Shown here: piece after piece, positions 42,785 to 51,645 of the stretch
Layout of the letters: every line of letters starts with the position of its first letter
How positions within the stretch are numbered: the first letter of the stretch is position 1
Source of the DNA: Microbacterium sp. No. 7
Lineage (GTDB): Bacteria; Actinomycetota; Actinomycetes; Actinomycetales; Microbacteriaceae
Direction of reading: 5' to 3'
DNA length: 64,000 nucleotides
NCBI RefSeq assembly: GCF_001314225.1
Contig: NZ_CP012697.1
Span: forward strand, 496,001-560,000
The notes under the pieces: generated by a model
Seen by the model: the letters and a program-made list of their open reading frames with translations, nothing else
What the model was told of the DNA's origin: nothing
Databases searched by the model: none
Position numbers and translations under genes: made by a program

Positions 42785-43612
42785 ATGGACTATCGGAACC
42801 TCCTCGTCGACTCCCCTGTCCCGCACGTGCTGCGCGTGACCCTCAACCGTCCGCGCGTCGCGAACGCGCTCAGCCACGCCCTGATGAGCGAGCTGCGCGA
42901 TGTCGTGGAGCGGATCCGGCACGACACCGGCATCCACGCGTGGATCCTCACGGGCGCGCCGCGGGAGGACGGCCGGCCGTGCTTCAGCGCCGGCGCCGAC
43001 ATGAAGGAGGCGATGTCGCCCGACGCCCCGCCCCGTTTCCCGGGCGCCGAGCTCGCCAACGCGATCGACGACCTGCTCACCCCGTCGATCGCGGTGATCG
43101 ACGGGGTCTGCACGACCGGCGCGCTCGAGCTGGCCCTCGCGTTCGACCTGCGCCTCGCCTCGGATCGCGCGAGGCTGACCGATCAGCACATGGAGCGCTC
43201 GGGGCTCGCGATGGGTGCGTGGGGCCTCGCCGCCCGGATGAGCCGCCTCGTCGGCGTCGACAAGACGAAGGAGCTGCTGCTGCTCAGCGAGGAGGTGTCG
43301 GGCACCGAGGCCGAGCGCATCGGCCTCGTCAACCGCGTGTATCCCGCCGACGAGCTCATGGACGCCGCGCTCGCGATCGCGGGGCGCATCGCGGGCATGC
43401 CCCGCCGCGGCGTGCGTGCGACCCTCGGCTACCTGGGCACGCAGGCCGACATGTCCAAGCACGACGCGATCCGCTGGGCGGAGCTCACGCCCGAGTACAT
43501 GGGTCTCACCCTGAGGCCCTTCAAGGACGCCGCCAGCCGCTTCTTCAACCGGAGGCAGGGCGACGGCGGCGCCGAGGACGCCGCGGAGGGCTCCTCGCCG
43601 ACCGCCGGCTGA
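42785..43612 (+). CDS. Enoyl-CoA hydratase/isomerase family protein
   Basis: A 275-residue crotonase. LNRPRVANALSHAL, FSAGADMKEAM (oxyanion hole) and TTGALELALAFDLRLAS are clear. The first Glu is kept (GALELAL) but the usual second site reads TDQHMERSGL, so only one acid is present, as in delta-isomerases. The C-terminal FKDAASRFFNRRQGDGGAED tail is longer than usual. It may form a hetero-oligomer with the glutamate-less neighbour encoded just upstream. Confidence 0.86.
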   Translation: MDYRNLLVDSPVPHVLRVTLNRPRVANALSHALMSELRDVVERIRHDTGIHAWILTGAPREDGRPCFSAGADMKEAMSPDAPPRFPGAELANAIDDLLTPSIAVIDGVCTTGALELALAFDLRLASDRARLTDQHMERSGLAMGAWGLAARMSRLVGVDKTKELLLLSEEVSGTEAERIGLVNRVYPADELMDAALAIAGRIAGMPRRGVRATLGYLGTQADMSKHDAIRWAELTPEYMGLTLRPFKDAASRFFNRRQGDGGAEDAAEGSSPTAG

Positions 43613-43614
43613 CC

Positions 43615-45570
43615 ATGGCGAGATCGCGTCCCGCGCGTCCGGGACTCATCCTCGGCGTCCTCGCCAGCGGCGGCACGGTCGTCGCGCTGCAGTTCACCCT
43701 CGTCGTCCCGCCGCTCGCGCAGATCGGCCACGACCTCGGCGTCGGCGCCGACGACGCGTCGTGGATCGTGACCGCGACGCTGCTGTCGAGCGCGGTCGGC
43801 ACCCCCATCGTCACGCGGCTGGCGGACCTCCACGGCAAGCGCCGGCTCCTGCTCGTCACGCTCCTCTGCCTCTTCCTCGGCTCCCTCATCGCTGCCGTCG
43901 GCGCGACGTTCCCCCTCGTCGTGCTCGGCCGGGCGATCTCGGGGGTCGCGATCGCGCTCATGCCGATCGGCATCAGCATCCTGCGCGACCAGTCGGCGTC
44001 GGGGCGGATCGGCGGCGCCGTCGCGCTCATGAGCGCGACGATGGCGATCGGCAACTCGCTCGCGCTGCCGCTGTCGGGACTCATCGTCGAGTACCTCGAC
44101 TGGCGCATGCTGTTCTGGATCATGTGCGGGCTCGGCGTCGCGATGTCCGCCGCCGTCTGGTGGGTCGTGCCCGCCGACCGCGGCTACGCGACCGACGCGC
44201 GGTTCGACGTGCTCGGGGCCGTCGTGCTGTCGGTCGTGCTCGTCGCCGCCCTGCTCGTGATCTCGAAGGGCTCGACGTGGGGATGGACGAGCCCGCTCAC
44301 GATCGCGTGCGGCATCCTCGCGCTCGTGCTGTTCGCCCTGTGGGTGCCGTGGGAGCTGCGTGTCAGCCAGCCCATGGTCGACCTGCGCACCGCCGTGATC
44401 CGGCCCGTGCTGCTCACGAACACGGCGACCTTCTTCGTCGCGATCGCGATGTTCACCAACATGCTCATGACCACGCAGGTCGTTCAGGTGCCCGTCGAGC
44501 TCGGGGGCCTCGGCGGTACGCCCCTGCAGGGCGGTCTCGCGATGGTGCCGTCGACGGTCGCGATGATCGCCGTCGCGCCCCTCTCGGGCCGCCTGCTCGA
44601 CCGGTTCGGCGGGCGCCCGATGCTGTTCGGCGGGGCGGCGCTGCTCGTCGCCGCCTACCTGCTGCGGCTGTTCTGGCACGACTCCGCCGTCGCGGTCGTC
44701 GTGGGCGCGACCATCGTCGGGCTCGGCAGCGCGCTCGCCTTCTCGGCCACGCCCGTGCTCATCATGAGCGCCGTGCCTCTCACGCAGACGGCGTCGGCGA
44801 ACGGCATCAACGCCCTCGTGCGCTCGTTCGGCACCGCGACGTGCAGCGGCCTCGCCGCCCTGTTCTCGGTGACGTTCGCGGTGTCCGACGGGCGGGACTC
44901 GTATCCCGGGCCGATCGCGTTCGACGCCGTCTTCCTCGTCGCCGCCGGCACCGCCGCCGTCGCGGCGGCGATCGCCTTCGCTCTGCCCCGCGGCGTGCCG
45001 CGCCAGGACGACGCGGGCGGCGCCGGGCTCGTCCCCGTGCACGGGTGCATCCGCTCGCTCGACCACGCCCGCCTCGACCGCCCCGCCGTCGTGCACGTGC
45101 TCACGCCGGACGGGCAGTCGGCCGACTGGGCGCGCGCCGACAACGACGGACGCTACTCGGTGGTGGTGCCGGGCCCGGGGCGCTACGTGCTCGTCGCGAA
45201 CGCGTCCGGCTGGTCGCCCCGCACGGTCGTCGTGGACATCGCCGCCGATCAGCAGCCCGTCGACATCGACATGCTCGTGCCGCTGTCGATCACCGGCGCG
45301 GTCAGCGACGCGGGCGAGCCGGTGAGCGGGGCCCGCGTCGTGCTGTACGGCGCCGGCGGCGTGTTCACGGACGCCACCGACACGGGCGACGACGGCACCT
45401 ACGAACTGCCGCTGCCGCCGATGGGCAACTACGTCGTCACGACGATCTCGCCGGGCGGCGACTGGGCCGAGTCGAGGAAGCTGGCCGTCGGCCTGCGGCG
45501 GGAGCGCGTGGACCTCGCGCGCGCCGGCGACCGAGAGGAACGGGGAGAGGGCACATGCGTGTCGGACTGA
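43615..45570 (+). CDS. DHA2-type MFS transporter with C-terminal carboxypeptidase-regulatory-like domains
   Basis: A 651-residue fusion. Residues 1-465 are a 14-helix drug:proton antiporter (motif A ADLHGKRRLLL, motif C region LPLSGLIVEYLDWRMLFWI, later DRFGGRPMLFGG). After PRGVPRQDDAGGAG about 180 residues form two beta-sandwich repeats: VHGCIRSLDHARLDRPAVVHV and ITGAVSDAGEPVSGARVVLYG each open one, and GRYSVVVPGPGRYVLVA and GTYELPLPPMGNYVVTT close them. These resemble CarboxypepD_reg/CnaB-type domains, normally extracellular, while a 14-helix MFS places its C-terminus inside. It probably exports an intermediate or toxic substrate. Confidence 0.88.
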   Translation: MARSRPARPGLILGVLASGGTVVALQFTLVVPPLAQIGHDLGVGADDASWIVTATLLSSAVGTPIVTRLADLHGKRRLLLVTLLCLFLGSLIAAVGATFPLVVLGRAISGVAIALMPIGISILRDQSASGRIGGAVALMSATMAIGNSLALPLSGLIVEYLDWRMLFWIMCGLGVAMSAAVWWVVPADRGYATDARFDVLGAVVLSVVLVAALLVISKGSTWGWTSPLTIACGILALVLFALWVPWELRVSQPMVDLRTAVIRPVLLTNTATFFVAIAMFTNMLMTTQVVQVPVELGGLGGTPLQGGLAMVPSTVAMIAVAPLSGRLLDRFGGRPMLFGGAALLVAAYLLRLFWHDSAVAVVVGATIVGLGSALAFSATPVLIMSAVPLTQTASANGINALVRSFGTATCSGLAALFSVTFAVSDGRDSYPGPIAFDAVFLVAAGTAAVAAAIAFALPRGVPRQDDAGGAGLVPVHGCIRSLDHARLDRPAVVHVLTPDGQSADWARADNDGRYSVVVPGPGRYVLVANASGWSPRTVVVDIAADQQPVDIDMLVPLSITGAVSDAGEPVSGARVVLYGAGGVFTDATDTGDDGTYELPLPPMGNYVVTTISPGGDWAESRKLAVGLRRERVDLARAGDREERGEGTCVSD

Positions 45571-46451
45571 ACATCGTGCCGGTGCGCGCAGCCGCCGTCG
45601 TGGCTGCCGGCCGCGCTGCGGAGGCCGCGGGGTATGCATCGGCCTGGCTGGGGGAGCACCTGCTCATGCCGGCCCGGCTGGAGTCGGACTATCTCGCCGG
45701 CGCGGGCACGCAGCCGTTCGACCTGAGCACGCCCATGCTCGATCCGCTGCTCGTGCTGAGCCAGGTCAGCGGCGTGACGGAACGCATCCGGCTCGGGGTG
45801 GGCGTCTATCTGGTGCCCCTGCGGCATCCCCTGCTCACCGCCAAGCTCGTCGCGACGCTCGACGCGCTGTCGGGTGGACGCCTCGACCTCGGCTTCGGCA
45901 CCGGCTGGATGCGCGAGGAGTTCGACGCCGTCGGCGCGCCCTTCGAGACGCGCGGGGCCATGCTCGACGAGATGCTCGGGGTCATCGCGACGCTGCTGAC
46001 GCAGTCGCGGCCGCACGTGTCGACGGAGCACTTCCGCGTGCCGGAGATCGCCTTCGAGCCCAAGCCCGCGGGATCCCGGATCATCGGCGGCGGCTACGCG
46101 CCCGTCGCGCGGCGCCGCGCAGCGGGCTGGGACGGCTGGTACGGCCGGCTCGACCGGCTGCACCCGAGCACGAACGGCGTGGGCGGCTGGGACATCGGCG
46201 CCGTGACCGCCTTCTGCCGGGCGATGCGCGAGCGCGTGCACGCGGCCGGGCGCGACGCGGGGGCGTTCGCGATCATCGGTGCGCTGTCGTCGACGGCGAC
46301 CCGCGAGGAGCTCGAGGAGCTCGCCGCCGCCGGCGTCGACGAGGTCGTCGTGAACCCGTTCCCCAAGCGCGAGGGCCGGCACGTGGGCGTCACCGAGAGC
46401 GTCGACGTCGTGCACGAGTACGCCGCGGGCATCGCCCTCGGCGCCGCCTGA
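45555..46451 (+). CDS. LLM-class F420-dependent oxidoreductase 2 (TIGR03619-like)
   Basis: A 298-residue luciferase-like enzyme. AAGYASAWLGEHLLMPARLES, ERIRLGVGVYLVPLRHPLLTAK and LSGGRLDLGFGTGWMREEFDAVG (split from residues 25 to 125) are typical of the F420-dependent group. It overlaps the transporter gene by 16 bases and has GGGGAGAGGGC upstream of the ATG, so it is the last gene of the operon. Reaction unknown; reduction of an enone or oxidation of an alcohol is expected. The C-terminal quarter is shorter than usual. Confidence 0.86.
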   Translation: MRVGLNIVPVRAAAVVAAGRAAEAAGYASAWLGEHLLMPARLESDYLAGAGTQPFDLSTPMLDPLLVLSQVSGVTERIRLGVGVYLVPLRHPLLTAKLVATLDALSGGRLDLGFGTGWMREEFDAVGAPFETRGAMLDEMLGVIATLLTQSRPHVSTEHFRVPEIAFEPKPAGSRIIGGGYAPVARRRAAGWDGWYGRLDRLHPSTNGVGGWDIGAVTAFCRAMRERVHAAGRDAGAFAIIGALSSTATREELEELAAAGVDEVVVNPFPKREGRHVGVTESVDVVHEYAAGIALGAA

Positions 46452-46528
46452 CGCCCTCGGCCTCCGCGGGTGGCCTCGGCCGACGGCCGGGTACCGGCAC
46501 CCCGGGTGCGCGGCGTCCCGGCTTCCCC

Positions 46529-46605
46529 CGTTCACAATTCAGGAGATCCGGGCCGGATGGGGCCGTGCGCCCGCCCGGGCGGCCAGTTCTCCTGAATTGT
46601 GAACG
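46529..46605. repeat. 18-bp perfect inverted repeat with a long loop
   Basis: CGTTCACAATTCAGGAGA (46529-46546) pairs exactly with 46588-46605 around a 41-base G+C-rich loop. It lies between the convergent oxidoreductase and SDR genes. The CAGGAGA end resembles the palindrome after clpB. Downstream, a short cgtcgggcggacggtgtcgggcggacggtg direct repeat fills the gap (in units of 14-15 bases). Confidence 0.88.
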
Positions 46606-46654
46606 CCGTCGGGCGGACGGTGTCGGGCGGACGGTGTCGGGCGGGCGGGGCGGG

Positions 46655-47386
46655 TCAGTCCGCGAGGAACTCGCCGGGCTGGTACGGCTCGCCGACGAGG
46701 CGCCGGCGCAGCGTGTCGCCGCCGTCGATGCCGATGTGCGCGCCCGTGAGATAGGCGGCGTAGGGCGAGACGAGATAGGCCACGAGCCAGCCGAGCTCGC
46801 GCGGTTCGCCGAGCCGCATCGCGGGCACGTGCCCGGCGGCTGCGTCGGGCCGCACGCCCTCGAAGGGGCCGACCGACACGGTGTTGACGCGGATGTCGCG
46901 CGGCGCCCACTCCGCGGCGAGCGAGCGGGCCGCCGAGCACAGCGACGACTGGGCGGCCGCCGGTCCCGCGAAGCCCGGCGCGCCGGTGACGGCGGCCGAG
47001 GAGACGATCGAGACGATCGCCGCACCGCGGTCGCCCGCGGCGCGCGCGACCGCGAGGATCGCGTTGTAGGGCACCGTGAGGTCGCGTTCGACGACCCGCG
47101 CGACGCTCTCCGCGTCGAGGTCGTCGGCGCGCGCCGGGGCCGTGGTGCTCGGGACCGTGACGAGGATGTGCGGCGCGAGCTCCGCGATCCGCGCCGCCGC
47201 GGCCGCGCCGTCGCCGGGCAGCTCGGTCCGCACGGATGCGCCGACGGCCGCGAGGGCCTCGTGCACGGCCGACGCGAGGGGGCCCTCGCCGAGCACGACG
47301 GCGCCGAGGCCGTCGAGGGCGTCGGCGCGGAGCATGCTCTCGTACGACTGGGGCGGGCGGGGAAGGCCCGTCGGTGTGGTCACCAC
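46655..47386 (-). CDS. Catalytically inactive SDR (2,4-dienoyl-CoA reductase-like)
   Basis: A 243-residue SDR-fold protein. It aligns with the next protein and with the one encoded at 60.4 kb throughout, including AAEWAPRDIRVNTVSVGPF and YLTGAHIGIDGGDTLRRR. The catalytic triad is gone: the Tyr position is Ala131, Ser is Pro142 and Lys is Gln146 (GAPGFAGPAAAQSSL). The nucleotide loop is also degenerate (VVLGEGPLASA). The frame and length are intact, so it is a conserved pseudoenzyme rather than a decayed gene. It starts with GTG inside the end of the active paralogue's gene, suggesting a stoichiometric partner. Confidence 0.85.
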   Translation of the reverse strand: MVTTPTGLPRPPQSYESMLRADALDGLGAVVLGEGPLASAVHEALAAVGASVRTELPGDGAAAAARIAELAPHILVTVPSTTAPARADDLDAESVARVVERDLTVPYNAILAVARAAGDRGAAIVSIVSSAAVTGAPGFAGPAAAQSSLCSAARSLAAEWAPRDIRVNTVSVGPFEGVRPDAAAGHVPAMRLGEPRELGWLVAYLVSPYAAYLTGAHIGIDGGDTLRRRLVGEPYQPGEFLAD

Positions 47387-48240
47387 AGGGAGCTCCTTTC
47401 ACGGGGCGCGACGTAGACGTCGCCGTCCTGGGTGCGCCGCAGGCTCTCGCCGCCGTCGATGAAGACGTTCTGGCCGGTCACGAACGACGCGTAGGGCGAG
47501 GCGAGGAAGGCGACGAGCCAGCCGTACTCGTGGATGCGTCCCGTGCGGCCGGCCGGGATCGTCCGTCCCACGACCTCGTCGCCCTCCTCGGGTGATTTCG
47601 CGGTCACCGATCCGCCGTGCGGGAAGAACCCGGCGACGGCGGAGTTGACCCGGATGCCGTCGGCGGCCCATTCGGCGGCCAGGGTCTGCGTGAGGCTCGC
47701 GACGGCGGCCTTCGCGGAGCACGACGCGGCGGCGCCCGGCAGTCCCTGGAACTGGTACTGCGCGCCGTTGTTGACGATCGCGCCGCGCGTGAGGCCGGCC
47801 GCGACGTAGCGCCGGTAGAACTCCCGGCAGGCGTGGAAGGTGCCGAAGTAGGCGATGCGCGCGACGGCGCTGAAGCCGTTCGGGCTCACCTCGCCCGACA
47901 GCGCCGGGAAGTTGGCGCCCGCGTTGTTGGCCAGCAGCGACACGGGCCCCAGCGCGTCTTCGACGCGGTCGAACGCGGCGGCCAGCTCGTCGCCCTGGCG
48001 CACGTCGGCGCTCGCGGCGGCGGTCTCGGCGCCGGTCTCGTCGCGCAGCCGCGCGGCCGCGGCCTCGACGCGCTCGAGGGTGCGCCCGAGCAGGGCGACC
48101 GAGGCGCCGCAGGCGGCGAGGGCGCGCGCCGACTCGTAGCCGAGGCCGGATCCGCCGCCGGTCACGAGCGCGACGGCGCCCGAGAGCGTGTCGGCGGGCA
48201 GCATCGCGTCCGATGCGCCGGGGGGCAGTCGCAGGGCCAT
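47380..48240 (-). CDS. SDR, 2,4-dienoyl-CoA reductase type
   Basis: A 286-residue SDR with TGGGSGLGYESARAL at 28-42 and NNAGANFPAL near 105. The active site has the DECR arrangement, Tyr162, then Ser173 and Lys177 (GAQYQFQGLPGAAASCSAKAA), in place of the classical Tyr-x3-Lys; human DECR1 uses the same spacing. It would reduce a conjugated dienoyl-CoA or enoyl-CoA with NADPH. Its stop overlaps the start of the inactive paralogue by seven bases. Confidence 0.86.
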   Translation of the reverse strand: MALRLPPGASDAMLPADTLSGAVALVTGGGSGLGYESARALAACGASVALLGRTLERVEAAAARLRDETGAETAAASADVRQGDELAAAFDRVEDALGPVSLLANNAGANFPALSGEVSPNGFSAVARIAYFGTFHACREFYRRYVAAGLTRGAIVNNGAQYQFQGLPGAAASCSAKAAVASLTQTLAAEWAADGIRVNSAVAGFFPHGGSVTAKSPEEGDEVVGRTIPAGRTGRIHEYGWLVAFLASPYASFVTGQNVFIDGGESLRRTQDGDVYVAPRERSSLW

Positions 48241-48268
48241 GCGGACTCCTTCCTGTGCGGGGCGCGGC

Positions 48269-48901
48269 TCAGCCGGCGTCGGCGCCGAGCGCGCCGATCA
48301 CGTCGGCCGTCGTCGTGACGGTGGCCAGCAGCCGGTAGATGTTCTCGAGGAGGAAGTCGCCGACCTCGGCGGTCGCCGCGGCGGCCGCGTCGGCGGGCAG
48401 CACGACCTGGAAGCCGCGGTTGATCGCCTCGATCGTGCTGCCGAGCAGGGCGACGTTGAGGGAGACGCCCGTGAGCACGACGGTCTCGACGCCGAGGCCC
48501 CGCAGCAGTCCCTCGAGCTCGGTGCCGTGGAAGGCGGTCATGCCGATGTGGCGCGGCACGACGAGATCGCCCTCCTCGGGCGCGACGGCCGGGTTGATCT
48601 CGACCGCGGGCTGCCCGACGGTCAGCGGGCGCTTGGCGATGGATGTCGTCAGCAGGCTGTTGCGCGACCATCCCGCGAACCCGGGGAACGGTGTGACGAT
48701 CGCGTGCAGCACGGGCAGCCCGGCGGCGCGGAAGGCCGTGGCGAGCTCGGCGATGTGGCCGAGCACGCCACGCGCGTCGACCTGCTCGACCAGCGGCGCG
48801 TTCGTGGAGAACTCGGGGTCGGTCATGCCGTTCTGGCACTCGACGACGACGAGCGCGGCCCGCTTGCCGGGCTCCAGCCCGCGCACGGGGACGGTGCTCA
48901 T
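48269..48901 (-). CDS. Isochorismatase-fold protein without the catalytic cysteine
   Basis: A 210-residue member of the cysteine-hydrolase superfamily. ALVVVECQNGMTDPEF has Glu where the catalytic Asp is normal, and the nucleophile position in LTGVSLNVALLGSTIEA is Ala instead of Cys. VVPRHIGMTAFHGTELEGLLRGLGV is typical of the fold. EntB-type isochorismatases also lack Cys, so a non-nucleophilic hydrolysis or a binding role is possible. The ATG overlaps the monooxygenase gene stop by ATGA; the two are co-transcribed. Confidence 0.82.
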   Translation of the reverse strand: MSTVPVRGLEPGKRAALVVVECQNGMTDPEFSTNAPLVEQVDARGVLGHIAELATAFRAAGLPVLHAIVTPFPGFAGWSRNSLLTTSIAKRPLTVGQPAVEINPAVAPEEGDLVVPRHIGMTAFHGTELEGLLRGLGVETVVLTGVSLNVALLGSTIEAINRGFQVVLPADAAAAATAEVGDFLLENIYRLLATVTTTADVIGALGADAG

Positions 48902-50718
48902 GCCGTCGCCTGGATCGGGTCGAGGATCTCCAGGCCCTTGAGGTCGTCGTTGTCGCGCCACTCCTGCAGCAGCGCGAAGAAGGCCGTCGGCGCGCCCGCG
49001 TAGTTCGCGTTCGACAGCGAGCGCTCATCGAGGCGGCCCTCGTTGTTCCAGCGGCTCGGCGTGCACTCCTCGAGGAAGGCCGAGCTGAGGCGTGCGCCCT
49101 CCTGGATCGTGCGCACCCACTCGGCCTCCGCCTCGGACGAGACGTCGAAGGCGCGGATGCCGCGTTCGACGGCGGTGCTGAGGAGGTAGGCCGTGTGGTC
49201 GGCGTTCTCCTCGATGTGGTGCACGAAGTTGACCGACGCCGACGACTGCGCGTTGTTGACGGGGGCGATGACGAGGTTGGGGAAGCCGCGGCTCAGCATG
49301 CCGTGCAGCGTCGAGATGCCGCCGCGCCACTTCTCCGAGAGGCGCACGCCGTCGCGGCCGACGACGTCGAATCCGACGCGGTCGGTGTAGAGCGTCTCCT
49401 GGTCGAACCCGGTCGCGAACACGAGGCAGTCCACCTCGTACTCGGTGCCGCCGACGACCACGCCCGTCTCGGTGATGCGGTCGATGCCGAGGCCCTGGGA
49501 GTCGACGAGCGTGACGTTGTCGCGGTTGAAGGTCTCCAGGTACTCGTCGTGGAAGCACGGGCGCTTGCACATGTACCGGTAGTAGGGCTTGAGCGCCTCG
49601 GCGGTCCGGGGGTCCTTGACGACCTCGTCGATCCGGTGGCGGATCTCCTCCATCCGCTCGAGGTCGGCGAGCTCGCGCGCCTCGGCGAGCTTCTCCGGCG
49701 GCACGTCGTCGAAGGCCGGGTTGGACATCGTCTTGCGGTAGAGCTGCGTCCAGCCGTCGTCGACGTGGTCGACGGTCTCGCGCTGGCTGCTGATGATGCG
49801 GGTGAAGTTGTCGCGCCACTCCTTCTGCCAGCCCGGCGGCAGCGCGTTCATCTTCTCGTGGTCGGTGAGAGCGTTGCCACGGACGCCGATGGTCGAGGGC
49901 GTGCGCTGGAACACGTAGAGGTGCTTCGCGGCCTCGCCGAGCGGCGGGACGATCTGCACGGACGTCGCCCCGGTGCCGATGACACCGACGCGGGTGTCGC
50001 CGAGCTTGTCGAGGAACTCGTGCGCCGCTCCGCCCGTGTAGTCGTAGTCCCATCGGCTGGTGTGGAACATCTTGCCCGCGAACGTCTCGATGCCGGGGAT
50101 CGCGGGGAGCTTCGGGTTGGCGAACGAGCCGTTGCAGATGACGACGTACGGGGCCGTCACGACGTCGGAGCGGTCGGTCTCCACGATCCAGCGGGCGCTG
50201 TCCTCGTCCCACGTCAGGCCGGTGACGCCGGTCTGGAAGAGCGCGAGGTCGTAGAGGTCGAAGTGGCGCGCGAACTTCTGCGCGTACGCGAAGATCTCCT
50301 CGGCGTACGAGTACTTGCGCTCGGGCATGTACCCCACCTCTTCGAGGAGGGGGAGGTAGATGTACGACTGCACGTCGCACATCGCGCCCGGATAGCGGTT
50401 CCAGTACCAGACGCCCGCGACGTCGCCGGCCTTCTCGATGATGCGGATGCGGCGGAAGCCGGCGTTGCGCAGCTTCGCGGCGGTCAGGAGTCCCGCCCAG
50501 CCGGCCCCGATGACGACGACGTCGACGTCGTCGCTGACGGCCTCGCGCGGCTGCCACTCGGTGTACGGATCGTCCAGATAGCGGCCGAACTCGCCCGACA
50601 GGTCGAGGTTCGCGTCGCGGTCCTCCTTCAGCAGGCGGCGGTCGCGCTCCTCGCGGTACTTGGCGCGGACCGCTTCGAGATCGGGCGTCTCGTCCGTACG
50701 GTTGTGCTCAGTCATCAT
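48898..50718 (-). CDS. Baeyer-Villiger-type flavin monooxygenase 2 (long N-terminal form)
   Basis: A 606-residue class B monooxygenase. An N-terminal arm (VRAKYREERDRRLLKEDRD) precedes the FAD motif VVVIGAGWAGLLTAAKL. GVWYWNRYPGAMCDVQSYIY, the fingerprint FAGKMFHTSRWDYDY and the NADPH loop VGVIGTGATSVQIVP follow in order. The arm and length are those of enzymes that act on large cyclic ketones and steroids. The start at the second Met pair was chosen because AAAGGA lies in front; a start six residues earlier is possible. The AT-rich gap upstream holds its promoter. Confidence 0.92.
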   Translation of the reverse strand: MMTEHNRTDETPDLEAVRAKYREERDRRLLKEDRDANLDLSGEFGRYLDDPYTEWQPREAVSDDVDVVVIGAGWAGLLTAAKLRNAGFRRIRIIEKAGDVAGVWYWNRYPGAMCDVQSYIYLPLLEEVGYMPERKYSYAEEIFAYAQKFARHFDLYDLALFQTGVTGLTWDEDSARWIVETDRSDVVTAPYVVICNGSFANPKLPAIPGIETFAGKMFHTSRWDYDYTGGAAHEFLDKLGDTRVGVIGTGATSVQIVPPLGEAAKHLYVFQRTPSTIGVRGNALTDHEKMNALPPGWQKEWRDNFTRIISSQRETVDHVDDGWTQLYRKTMSNPAFDDVPPEKLAEARELADLERMEEIRHRIDEVVKDPRTAEALKPYYRYMCKRPCFHDEYLETFNRDNVTLVDSQGLGIDRITETGVVVGGTEYEVDCLVFATGFDQETLYTDRVGFDVVGRDGVRLSEKWRGGISTLHGMLSRGFPNLVIAPVNNAQSSASVNFVHHIEENADHTAYLLSTAVERGIRAFDVSSEAEAEWVRTIQEGARLSSAFLEECTPSRWNNEGRLDERSLSNANYAGAPTAFFALLQEWRDNDDLKGLEILDPIQATA

Positions 50719-50761
50719 CGACGGCGATCCTTTCATCGGAAAATCTGGTCAAATAATATCA

Positions 50762-51604
50762 CTATACGAGGCCCGTGCGATCCGCCGCGAGCGGGTCGAG
50801 CACCGCGAGCGGGTCGGCGGATGCGGGCTGCACCTGCACGCACACATGATCGGCGCCGGCGCCCAGATGGTCGCGCACCGCCCGGGCGATCGCCGCGGCG
50901 TCGCCGTGCGCGACGATCGCGTCGACCAGCGCGTCGCTGCCCTCGCCGGCGACGTCGTGCTCCGAGAACCCCGCGCGCCTCATCGAGGTCGTGTAGTTGC
51001 TCATGCCGAGGTAGCGCGCGAGGAACCGGCGGGCGGCGTCGCGGCCGCTTCCGGCATCCGGATCGAGCAGCACGGTCTGCTCGGGCGCGACGAGCGCGCC
51101 GGGGCCGAGCGTCGCTCGCGCCGCGCTCGTCTGGGCGGCGGTGGTCAGATAGGGGATGGTGCCCGCGCTGCGCGATCGCGCGATCGCGCTCATGCGCGGC
51201 CCGAGCGCCGACAGCACGCGGGCGCCGGCCGGCACGTCGCGCTCGTCGAGCACGTCGAGGTAGCGCGACATCGCCTCGAGCGGGCGGATGCGCCCCGGCA
51301 CGGCCTCGCGATGCCCCGAGCCGATGCCCAGGATCAGCCGCTCGGGGAACCGCTGCGTGACGCGATGGTACGCGTCGGCGAGCTCGGCGGCGTCGGCCAG
51401 CCAGATGTTGACGACGCTCGTGCCGACGATCAGCCGCTCGCTCGTCTCGAGGAGCCGTTCGACGGCCGCCAGGTCGGCCGGCGGCGAGCCGCCGAGCCAG
51501 AGCGTGCGGTAGCCGAGCTCCTCCACGGCGGGCGCGAGCCCAGGGTCCGTGTCGCGCAGCGACCGCCACACGCCGACGGCGCCGAGTCGTTCCGTCCACG
51601 ACAT
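50762..51604 (-). CDS. LLM-class F420-dependent oxidoreductase 3 (TIGR03620-like)
   Basis: A 280-residue luciferase-like enzyme, shorter than its paralogues. VEELGYRTLWLGGSPPADLA, LIVGTSVVNIWLADAAELADAYHRV, ERLILGIGSGHREA and YLGMSNYTTSMRRAGFSEHDV are characteristic of the mycobacterial MSMEG_4141-like F420 family. Its substrates are unknown. It begins 41 bases after the end of the TRAP lipoprotein gene on the same strand, with GGAGGAGCGGCC before the ATG, so the two form an operon. Confidence 0.87.
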   Translation of the reverse strand: MSWTERLGAVGVWRSLRDTDPGLAPAVEELGYRTLWLGGSPPADLAAVERLLETSERLIVGTSVVNIWLADAAELADAYHRVTQRFPERLILGIGSGHREAVPGRIRPLEAMSRYLDVLDERDVPAGARVLSALGPRMSAIARSRSAGTIPYLTTAAQTSAARATLGPGALVAPEQTVLLDPDAGSGRDAARRFLARYLGMSNYTTSMRRAGFSEHDVAGEGSDALVDAIVAHGDAAAIARAVRDHLGAGADHVCVQVQPASADPLAVLDPLAADRTGLV

Positions 51605-51645
51605 GGCCGCTCCTCCTGGTCCGCTCGTCTCGCCCGGCCCTCGGC

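Noticed and set aside
30000..46000. Steroid (cholesterol) degradation cluster
   Set aside because: None of the ring-cleavage genes (kstD, kshA, hsaC) is present, and the reductase lacks a Rieske oxygenase partner.
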